Below are positions 1 to 5,100 of a DNA stretch of 5,100 nucleotides, piece by piece (the first letter of the stretch is position 1; every line of letters begins with the position of its first letter). The notes under the pieces were generated by a model. It was not told the origin of the DNA. It saw only the letters and a list, made by a program, of their open reading frames with translations, and did no database searches. The translations under genes and the position numbers were made by a program. Origin of the DNA: an uncultured Akkermansia sp. (lineage in GTDB: Bacteria; Verrucomicrobiota; Verrucomicrobiia; Verrucomicrobiales; Akkermansiaceae). The stretch lies in contig CAAFXA010000571.1 of the NCBI GenBank assembly GCA_900766865.1, positions 1 through 5,100 on the forward strand, given 5' to 3'.

Positions 1-1322
1 ACCAGGAGGCTCTTATTCTGGAGCAAAAACTCATTAAGGAGTACAGGCCACACTATAACGTACAGCTGCGCGACGACAAGCGCTATCTGCTGCTGCGCGC
101 CAGCAGACAGGAGGAGCTGCCGCGTTTCTCGCTCGTACGCCTGCGGAAGGATGACGGGGCTCGCTACATCGGCCCCTTTGTGCATTCCACCGCCCTGAAG
201 GAAACAGTGGAGTGGCTCAACCACCGCTTCCGACTGCGCACCTGCACATGCCGCCACCCGGGCGAGGAACAGTACCGCCACTGCCATGACGACGTGATAC
301 GTTGCTGCTCTGCGCCCTGCATTGGCCGCATCTCTGCGGATGACTACCGGGCACAGTTTGAAACAGCGCTCGGGCTGTTGGAAGGGCGAGGACGAAAAGA
401 ACACCTGGATGCCCTGACGCAGGAGATGATGGAGGCCTCCGAAGCGTTGGATTTTGAACGCGCGGCTCGCTTGCGCGACATACGGGAAAACATCCTCAAA
501 ACGCTGGAACCGGCCCGACGCTTCGCCCGTGGCCTCGCCGACCTGCCGGGTACAGTAAATCCGGACGAAGACCTGGCCGAACTGGCAGAGGCACTGGGCA
601 TGCCTGCCCCTCCGGAAATCATGGAGTGCTTTGATATCTCCAACCTCTCGGACAACCACATCGTGGCCTCCATGGTGCGTTTCACCAACGGAAGACCGGA
701 CAACAAGGCCTACCGACGCTACCGAATCCGCGGAGTGGATGGGCAGAATGATTTTGCAAGTATGCTGGAGGTGGTGCGCCGCCGCTACTCCCGCATTGTG
801 AATGAAAGCAGCACCCTTTTCGACAAGCCGGAAGGGCTGGACACCTATGCCTGGCTGCGCCAACTGAGTGCGGAGGGGAATGCTCCCATCACCGTGCCAC
901 ACCTGGTGGTGGTGGATGGCGGCAAGGGACAGCTGGCCATTGCCATGCAGGTGCTTGCTGAGGTAGGGCTGCAAAATATGCCCGTGGTAGGCCTGGCCAA
1001 ACGAGATGAGGAAATCTATTTCCCGAACAACAGCCAGCCGTTGGTACTCAGCAAGGAAAGCGGAGCGTTGCGTCTTCTGCAACGCCTGAGAGATGAGGCC
1101 CACCGCTTTGCCAACAACTACAACGAGCTGCTGGTGCGTCGCCGCGTGCGGGAAAGCCGACTGGATGCCTACCCCGGCATGACCCCCAAACGCAAGGAAT
1201 TGCTACTGGCACGCTTCCACACCCTGCCCAACCTACGCACCCGCAGCCCGGAGGAGGTGGCAGAGCTGCCCGGTATCTCCCGAGCCTGGGCAGAAAAATT
1301 TTGCGCATGGCTCAAAAACTGA
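1..1322 (+). CDS. uvrC: UvrABC system protein C (excinuclease ABC subunit C), 5'-truncated by the window edge
   Basis: UvrC makes the two incisions flanking a DNA lesion in nucleotide excision repair, after UvrA/UvrB load onto the damage; it acts in the cytoplasm. The reading frame is open from base 3 to the TGA at 1320-1322 (439 visible residues), so about 70 N-terminal residues lie outside. Visible in order: the end of the GIY-YIG nuclease domain (EALILE with its likely catalytic Glu at 21-23, then RPHYNVQLRDDKRY); a cysteine cluster with four ligands spaced like the UvrC iron-sulfur site (Cys codons at 243 or 249, 282, 306, 318); a UVR motif for UvrB binding (about 411-497); the RNase H-like nuclease with its D-D-H triad (Asp 633-635 in CFDISN, Asp 915-917 in VVDGGKGQ, His 1101-1103 in DEAHRFA); and two C-terminal helix-hairpin-helix motifs (YPGM and LPGIS). 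A GTG at 180 is internal, not a start. One oddity is about 30 extra residues between the two catalytic Asp residues. Family assignment is certain. Confidence 0.97.
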   Translation, partial: QEALILEQKLIKEYRPHYNVQLRDDKRYLLLRASRQEELPRFSLVRLRKDDGARYIGPFVHSTALKETVEWLNHRFRLRTCTCRHPGEEQYRHCHDDVIRCCSAPCIGRISADDYRAQFETALGLLEGRGRKEHLDALTQEMMEASEALDFERAARLRDIRENILKTLEPARRFARGLADLPGTVNPDEDLAELAEALGMPAPPEIMECFDISNLSDNHIVASMVRFTNGRPDNKAYRRYRIRGVDGQNDFASMLEVVRRRYSRIVNESSTLFDKPEGLDTYAWLRQLSAEGNAPITVPHLVVVDGGKGQLAIAMQVLAEVGLQNMPVVGLAKRDEEIYFPNNSQPLVLSKESGALRLLQRLRDEAHRFANNYNELLVRRRVRESRLDAYPGMTPKRKELLLARFHTLPNLRTRSPEEVAELPGISRAWAEKFCAWLKN

Positions 1323-1329
1323 GATTTTT

Positions 1330-1359
1330 TTGAAAGACCACCATTGTCTGATGTGTACT
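1330..1359 (+). promoter_or_regulatory. Possible sigma70-type promoter for the ankyrin-repeat gene
   Basis: TTGAAA (1330-1335, five of six matches to the -35 consensus) is followed after 18 bases by TGTACT (1354-1359, four of six to the -10 consensus). An overlapping alternative -10 is TACTAT at 1356-1361. Transcription would begin only about ten bases before the ATG at 1375, giving a near-leaderless message. That would fit the absence of a Shine-Dalgarno sequence there. The match is short and lies in the only gap between uvrC and the next gene, so it remains a suggestion. Confidence 0.3.
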
Positions 1360-1374
1360 ATTGAGCAGAATACA

Positions 1375-3912
1375 ATGAAAACCGCATTTTGTTACACAGC
1401 CGCCATTCTTGCGCCATTTGCAGCACTGCACGCAACAGCTATCCCCGCTGCAGATGAAGCTCTGCTGCAGGCAGCAAAAAACTACAATCTTGTAGCCCTG
1501 AAAACTGCGCTGAGCAATGGTGCGGACCCGAATTACTGCAAGGCGGCGGCGCTGGAACAGTGCATTGCCTATGGTTCTGCCGACAACCCACAACAAGCCG
1601 AGATGGTCGCAACACTGCTGCAGGCCGGAGCTAACCCTAACCTGCGCGCTGCGGAAATTGCCTATGCAGCGGGGTGCTCGCGCGATATCGCCACACTGAA
1701 GCTCCTTTTTGCACATGGGTTGGATATCCGCGGCATCTTCCCGGACAAACTACCGCTGGAATACCTGTGGCTGAACGAAGAAGAGTTCCCTAAGCCCCTC
1801 TTCGAGCTCTTTGTGCAAAATGGAGCACAAGTGGCTCCGGAGCAGCTCCTTTTCATTTCCGCCGGTAAAGACATGAACCGAATGGAAGGGGAAAAAGAAA
1901 TTCGCCGACTGGTTGAGCTGGGGGCAGATGTCAATATTCGGGACGAGAAAGGGCGCACCCCGCTCATGATTGCAACAGAACGCTACCTGAACACAAATCG
2001 CGCCGGAACCGGTGTCATCAGAGCTCTGCTGCAGGCCGGAGCAGATGTGAACGCCCGGGATACAGAAGGCAACACGCCTCTGCTGTGGCTGGCAGCGCAC
2101 TATTGCGAATGCTGCGAACTCTACCCACCACAGCCGCTGATGCAACTACTGATAGAGGCAGGCGCTGATGTACAGGCCCGAAACAAGGAAGGCTTAAACG
2201 CCGCCGAGCTGGCCTGCTGCCATCCCTACCCCTCTGCGGAGCTCATCTCCTGGCTACAGGCAAAAGGGCTCCCCCTCTGCAAAAACGCAGAAATGGTGCT
2301 CGCGACCTCGCACAACAATACGCAGCAAGTAGAAAAACTGCTCCGAGAGGGCGCAGACCCGAACTATAACCGAGCCGTGGCCCTTGCCTGCTGCATGGGT
2401 ATTGCAACGCAGGGGCAGAAAGGTACAGAAGAACGTACCACCCGCCTTCTGCTGAAATATGGGGCCAATCCCAATCTGCGGGCACATGAACTGATGTTCA
2501 GAGCAATCCATATTTCAGCCTACGACATCTTGGAGCTGTATCTGCAGCATGGACTGGACGTGCGACTGGCCGCCGATGACAACACGGGGCTGCTCGGACA
2601 GGCCTACTCCCATAACAACTATTTTTTCAATATACTGGTCTGCCGGGGCATGGATATCAACAGCTATATTCCCTGGTACGGCTCACTGCTGCATATTGCG
2701 CTGGAAAAATCACCGGAGGATATCGAACACCTGCTGGCACTGGGAGTTGACGCAGCCACCCGGAACAGCCGGGGACAAACACCGCTGGAACAAGCCAAGG
2801 CCACAGGCAAGCCACCCCATGTCATCCAGGCGCTCGAAATGGCAGAGCACCTCCTCATGAAAAAACGACTGCTCGCCAACAAATCCGATGCAGAAGGGAT
2901 TACACCATTAATGCGAGCCGTAGCCAATCCCCGCAACGGAGCCATCGAGCTATTCAAACTTCTGCGCCTGGGGGCAGATGTACATGCCCGCGACAAAGAG
3001 GGACGCACAGCACTCTTCTTCTTCAGCCCTTACGATGAGCAACAGGCCGAGAAAGCCAGGCTGCTCATTGCAGCAGGAGCCGATGTGAATGCCCGAGATA
3101 AGCACAACAACACACCCCTGCTCTGCCTGCCGCCTATGCGCCACAATGGGGAACCCCGCGTGAGCTGTGCACCCACCATAGAGTTGCTGGTGCAGGCCGG
3201 GGCAGACTTCCGGGTGCTGGATAAGGAAGGGAGAAATCTGGCTGAGCGACTCGCCACCAATGCCGATGAACAATGGGATGGCCCGGCCTGGCAGCTATTG
3301 CACCGCCTGGGACTTACAGTCCGCCCGGACTACGGCTTGCTGAGTCTCGGTACAGACAAGCTGCCCGAACTGCTTGCACAGGGAGCCAACCCGAACTTCA
3401 TGCAGGCCCGCAGTCTCATTATGTGCCTGGGACACCCCACAGGCGGCGCCACGCAGGCGGAACGCATGCGCCTTCTGCTGGAGGCCGGAGCCAATCCGAA
3501 TCTGTGCGCGGAAGCTCTTGTTCAACGCCTCAGCATCATGCGGGAAGATGCCGTTCTGGAACTACTCTTCCGCCATGGCATGAGCCTGCCCCGTAACAGC
3601 CAACTGCTGGCGGATTGCCTCTGCTTCACCTGGGGACAGGAAGAAGGGCTGCCCAAACCCACTTTCGACCTGCTCGTGAAACATGGAGCAGATATCAACA
3701 GCATCTGTCAGGCTTGTGGCACCCCGCTTCTCTCCCTCGTTTCCCTCTACCAGCAGAGCCGGGAAGAAATGCTCTACCTCATGCAGCTGGGTATCAACCC
3801 GCACCTGAAGGATGTAGATGGGAAAACCGCACTCGACCACGCCCGGGAGGGAAATCGCACCGACCTCATCCCTCTGCTGGAGGAATATATACAAAAATAC
3901 AGCCAAAAATAA
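1375..3912 (+). CDS. Exported ankyrin-repeat protein, 845 residues, with a higher-order internal duplication
   Basis: Ankyrin repeats form elongated scaffolds that bind other proteins; no enzyme domain is visible, so the partner and role are unknown. The ATG at 1375 is preferred because it gives a plausible signal peptide: one Lys, a hydrophobic core over about residues 4-18, and an A-T-A cleavage site near residue 22. In-frame alternatives (TTG 1330, ATG 1348) put extra polar residues before it. No clear ribosome binding site precedes 1375. From about residue 40 to the end the protein consists of roughly 23 repeat units marked by turns such as GADVNARD, GANPNL and HGLD, many followed by a TPL or TAL helix start. 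These group into three blocks beginning at residues 49, 326 and 670. The mature part has 20 cysteines, unusual for a predicted periplasmic protein. There is no membrane anchor or lipobox, so a soluble periplasmic or secreted protein is likely. It starts 52 bases after uvrC and ends 58 bases before the FHA gene. Confidence 0.9.
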   Translation: MKTAFCYTAAILAPFAALHATAIPAADEALLQAAKNYNLVALKTALSNGADPNYCKAAALEQCIAYGSADNPQQAEMVATLLQAGANPNLRAAEIAYAAGCSRDIATLKLLFAHGLDIRGIFPDKLPLEYLWLNEEEFPKPLFELFVQNGAQVAPEQLLFISAGKDMNRMEGEKEIRRLVELGADVNIRDEKGRTPLMIATERYLNTNRAGTGVIRALLQAGADVNARDTEGNTPLLWLAAHYCECCELYPPQPLMQLLIEAGADVQARNKEGLNAAELACCHPYPSAELISWLQAKGLPLCKNAEMVLATSHNNTQQVEKLLREGADPNYNRAVALACCMGIATQGQKGTEERTTRLLLKYGANPNLRAHELMFRAIHISAYDILELYLQHGLDVRLAADDNTGLLGQAYSHNNYFFNILVCRGMDINSYIPWYGSLLHIALEKSPEDIEHLLALGVDAATRNSRGQTPLEQAKATGKPPHVIQALEMAEHLLMKKRLLANKSDAEGITPLMRAVANPRNGAIELFKLLRLGADVHARDKEGRTALFFFSPYDEQQAEKARLLIAAGADVNARDKHNNTPLLCLPPMRHNGEPRVSCAPTIELLVQAGADFRVLDKEGRNLAERLATNADEQWDGPAWQLLHRLGLTVRPDYGLLSLGTDKLPELLAQGANPNFMQARSLIMCLGHPTGGATQAERMRLLLEAGANPNLCAEALVQRLSIMREDAVLELLFRHGMSLPRNSQLLADCLCFTWGQEEGLPKPTFDLLVKHGADINSICQACGTPLLSLVSLYQQSREEMLYLMQLGINPHLKDVDGKTALDHAREGNRTDLIPLLEEYIQKYSQK
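1519..2349 (+). repeat. Ankyrin super-repeat, copy A (277 codons)
   Basis: This is an in-gene block of eight turn units opening with GADPNY. Spacings between successive turn glycines are 36, 30, 35, 33, 39, 41, 35 and 28 residues. The order is GADPNY, GANPNL, HGLDIR, NGAQVA, GADVNIRD, GADVNARD, GADVQARN, KGLPL. Copy B repeats this order. The start is set at the first turn glycine; the true duplication boundary may lie some 20 residues earlier. Confidence 0.75.
2350..3381 (+). repeat. Ankyrin super-repeat, copy B (344 codons)
   Basis: This block opens again with GADPNY and follows copy A's order: GANPNL after 37 residues, HGLDVR after 30, RGMDIN after 32, GVDAATRN after 32. Then comes a stretch of 76 residues to GADVHARD that contains an extra degenerate unit (SDAEGITPLM). 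It then closes as copy A does, with GADVNARD, 41 residues, GADFRV...DKEGRN and a final LGLTV unit. It is longer than copy A by about two repeat units. Confidence 0.75.
3382..3909 (+). repeat. Ankyrin super-repeat, copy C (shortened, about 176 codons)
   Basis: This block opens with GANPNF, then GANPNL after 35 residues, HGMSLP after 30, HGADIN after 36 and GINPHL after 35, and the protein then ends. It matches the first five units of copies A and B and lacks the later GADVNARD-type units. Its EEGLPKPTFDLLVKHGA segment closely resembles copy A's EEEFPKPLFELFVQNGA, which supports shared descent over mere family similarity. Confidence 0.72.
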
Positions 3913-3960
3913 AGCTTTAAAGATTTTCAGATTGATTTCTGCGCAGAATATGGCATACTG

Positions 3961-3966
3961 AAAGGC
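3961..3966 (+). promoter_or_regulatory. Possible ribosome binding site for the FHA-domain gene
   Basis: AAAGGC lies just upstream of the ATG at 3971, with its AGG core five bases from the start codon. It is a partial Shine-Dalgarno match but the best in front of any gene in this window, and it supports the 3971 start. Confidence 0.4.
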
Positions 3967-3970
3967 AGAT

Positions 3971-4597
3971 ATGGCCTCCATCAACGTTACATACTCCGAT
4001 ATTACCGCATCTTACGACCTGCCCGACGAAATCGGGGTTGAGGTAATCATAGGAACATCCGAAGATTGCAGCATCGACCTGCCCGATGTGGAAGGTCTTG
4101 CAGATGAGCACTGCTGCATTACCCTCTACGAAGACGGCTATGCCTTATCCGACCTCGGCTCCGGCAAAGGCACCTTTGCCAACGACAAGCCGGTAGAAAA
4201 CGAGTATATGGCTGCAGGTGTATCCTACCGGATTGGCGCCGCTGTCCTCACCTTCGTGCCCGATGAAGTGGCCGCCTCCGTCGAGACAGCCCCCGCTGCG
4301 GCAGAACCGGCTCCTGACGCCACGCAGGAAACAGCTGCAGCCCCCCAGGCAAGTGCAGCCCCGGCTAAAAAGACCATCCGTAAAACGGCAAAGCGTACGG
4401 GCGGCACCGGCAAACCGCTCAGCCGCCCTGCGGCAGCGCGCAGTGCCCAGGCCGCAGCAGTAGCAGCCTACAACAAAAAGCAGGAGCAGGTCAACCTGGC
4501 CTATGTCGTGCTGGTGCTTCTTGCCGCATTCTACGCCGGCATGGCGCTCTACAGCTGGCAGAACACCGGCAATCCCCTGCCAATCTTCCTGCGCTGA
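3971..4597 (+). CDS. FHA-like domain protein with C-terminal membrane segment, 208 residues
   Basis: FHA domains usually bind phosphothreonine peptides in signalling or assembly. Residues 20-96 follow the FHA pattern: a Gly at the first motif (IIGTSED), a SIDLPD strand, DEHCCI matching the S-x-x-H region, then ALSDLGSGKGTFAND matching the L-x-D-x-x-S-x-N-G-T-F-V-N motif. The Arg normally after the first Gly is Thr29, the Ser before His47 is Ala44, and the Asn before Gly-Thr is Lys66, so classical phosphothreonine binding is doubtful. Residues 97-132 are an Ala/Pro/Glu-rich linker, 133-157 are strongly basic, and about 174-195 form a single hydrophobic helix, leaving a short tail ending at Arg208. 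Positive charges before the helix and the lack of a signal peptide predict a cytoplasmic head and a periplasmic tail. The gene follows the ankyrin gene by 58 bases and is closed by a terminator. FHA family assignment is good; function is unknown. Confidence 0.87.
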   Translation: MASINVTYSDITASYDLPDEIGVEVIIGTSEDCSIDLPDVEGLADEHCCITLYEDGYALSDLGSGKGTFANDKPVENEYMAAGVSYRIGAAVLTFVPDEVAASVETAPAAAEPAPDATQETAAAPQASAAPAKKTIRKTAKRTGGTGKPLSRPAAARSAQAAAVAAYNKKQEQVNLAYVVLVLLAAFYAGMALYSWQNTGNPLPIFLR

Positions 4598-4620
4598 CAG
4601 GTACAAGTATTTCCCATACA

Positions 4621-4656
4621 GAGGGCAGACCGGAAACAACAGACCGGCCTGCCCTC
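4621..4656 (+). terminator. Hairpin terminator after the FHA-domain gene
   Basis: Two 13-base arms (4621-4633 and 4644-4656) pair at 12 of 13 positions around a ten-base A-rich loop, with one A-C mismatch. The stem is G+C-rich and sits 23 bases after the TGA at 4595-4597. Only a short T/A stretch (CACTTTAAATTT) follows instead of a strong T tract, so termination may be partial or factor-assisted. Confidence 0.65.
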
Positions 4657-4678
4657 GCACTTTAAATTTCACTCACAC

Positions 4679-4707
4679 TTGATTTTGGGCTTGCAAATCG
4701 ATGTAAA
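4679..4707 (+). promoter_or_regulatory. Possible sigma70-type promoter for purH
   Basis: TTGATT (4679-4684) and TGTAAA (4702-4707) are separated by 17 bases and each matches its consensus at four of six positions. The site lies between the terminator and purH, where a promoter is expected, and would give a leader of about 60 bases. No riboswitch or PurR-type operator was recognised in that leader. The match is weak on sequence alone. Confidence 0.3.
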
Positions 4708-4775
4708 TGAGTGTAGGCTGTGGTACCGCCGCCGGCGGATTAAGTGAACAAATCGAATCATAACTCATGGAAACG

Positions 4776-5100
4776 ATGAAAATTGAGCGCGCCCTGTTGT
4801 CTGTATCCGACAAGACCGGGCTTGATAAGTTTGCCAAGGGCCTTGTGGCTCAGAATGTACAGCTCATCTCCACGGGCGGTACCTGCAAGTACCTGCAGGA
4901 GCTGGGCCTACCGGTGACGGAAATCTCTGATTACACAGGTGCCCCCGAGCTCTTTGACGGTCGCGTGAAGACCCTGCATCCCAAAGTGCACGGCGGTCTT
5001 CTGCAGCGCCGCGACCTTGCTGAGCACCAGCAGCAGGCAGCCGACAACAACATCCCCACCATTGACCTTGTGTGCGTCAATCTTTATCCCTTCGAGGAAA
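4776..5100 (+). CDS. purH: Bifunctional AICAR formyltransferase / IMP cyclohydrolase, 3'-truncated by the window edge
   Basis: PurH performs the last two steps of de novo purine synthesis: formylation of AICAR using 10-formyl-tetrahydrofolate, then ring closure to IMP, in the cytoplasm. The visible 108 codons cover most of the N-terminal MGS-like cyclohydrolase domain; the family is usually about 510-530 residues, so the formyltransferase domain lies outside. Diagnostic motifs are [12 protein letters not shown] at the start, [22 protein letters not shown] (with the Lys implicated in cyclisation) and [11 protein letters not shown] (with the active-site Tyr). The ATG at 4776 gives a start ([14 protein letters not shown]) that matches well-known homologues in length. 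An in-frame ATG at 4767 would add three residues and cannot be excluded, since neither has a good ribosome binding site (only GGAA at 4769-4772). It follows a terminator, so it probably has its own promoter. Identification is secure. Confidence 0.97.
   Translation, partial: MKIERALLSVSDKTGLDKFAKGLVAQNVQLISTGGTCKYLQELGLPVTEISDYTGAPELFDGRVKTLHPKVHGGLLQRRDLAEHQQQAADNNIPTIDLVCVNLYPFEE

Noticed and set aside
1311..1331. CTCA-AAAAC-TGAG hairpin followed by seven T residues at the end of uvrC, resembling a terminator.
   Set aside because: The stem is only four base pairs and overlaps the uvrC stop codon. The T run also serves as the possible -35 region. Too weak to call.
1615..2042. An identical 17-base stretch (CTGCTGCAGGCCGGAGC) at 1615-1631 and 2026-2042, as a possible recombination or mobile-element repeat.
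   Set aside because: Both encode the same LLQAGA ankyrin helix end, so the identity follows from the protein repeat. There are no flanking inverted repeats or transposase.
3932..3959. TTGATT and CATACT with 16-base spacing before the FHA gene, as a possible separate promoter.
   Set aside because: Each hexamer matches at only four of six positions, and transcription would start right on the ribosome binding site. Read-through from the ankyrin gene explains the arrangement as well.
4163..4177. GSGKGTF in the FHA-domain protein resembles a P-loop (Walker A) nucleotide-binding motif.
   Set aside because: It falls exactly where the FHA motif S-x-N-G-T-F is expected. The preceding residues fit an FHA strand, and no Walker B motif or NTPase fold surrounds it.
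4145..4672. A 175-codon open frame on the minus strand opposite the FHA gene, and a 140-codon one at 3562-3984.
   Set aside because: Both lie antisense to well-supported genes. Their translations are Cys/Gly-rich or show no recognisable domain, and they cross coding boundaries. They are by-products of codon bias in the G+C-rich plus-strand genes.
1..5100. CRISPR array, tRNA, rRNA, insertion sequence, phage or defence-system genes.
   Set aside because: No regularly spaced direct repeats with unique spacers, no tRNA-like cloverleaf or TTC-box signal, no transposase or integrase motifs, and no nuclease, helicase or toxin domains apart from UvrC were seen.

Overview
The window reads as ordinary bacterial chromosome, all on the plus strand: the 3' end of a DNA-repair gene (uvrC), two less conserved envelope-type genes, then the 5' end of a purine-biosynthesis gene (purH). 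G+C is moderately high by eye and coding density is high. Two of the three visible start codons lack a good Shine-Dalgarno sequence. Exported ankyrin proteins, FHA-domain membrane proteins and weak Shine-Dalgarno use would suit the Verrucomicrobiota/PVC group (an Akkermansia-like bacterium is one possibility). That taxonomic guess is an inference with low confidence and rests on no marker comparison.

Layout. Positions 1-1322: excinuclease ABC subunit C, missing about its first 70 residues, with every expected catalytic and metal-binding residue in the visible part. Positions 1375-3912: an 845-residue protein with a signal peptide followed almost entirely by ankyrin-type repeats. These are organised as two full copies and one shortened copy of a larger multi-repeat unit. 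Positions 3971-4597: a 208-residue protein with an N-terminal FHA-like fold, an Ala/Pro-rich linker, a basic stretch and one C-terminal membrane segment. Its FHA domain lacks the usual phosphothreonine-contacting residues. Positions 4598-4775 are non-coding, with a convincing hairpin terminator and a tentative promoter. From 4776 to the window end: the cyclohydrolase (MGS-like) domain of PurH.

The two flanking genes are housekeeping genes with unrelated jobs. The ankyrin and FHA genes lie 58 bases apart in the same direction, and a terminator follows the second. They may form a small transcription unit, with a predicted periplasmic repeat scaffold and an inner-membrane protein whose FHA-like head would face the cytoplasm. 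No catalytic domain is visible in either, so no biochemical function can be assigned. The most notable observation is the higher-order duplication in the ankyrin protein, followed by the altered binding site of the FHA domain.
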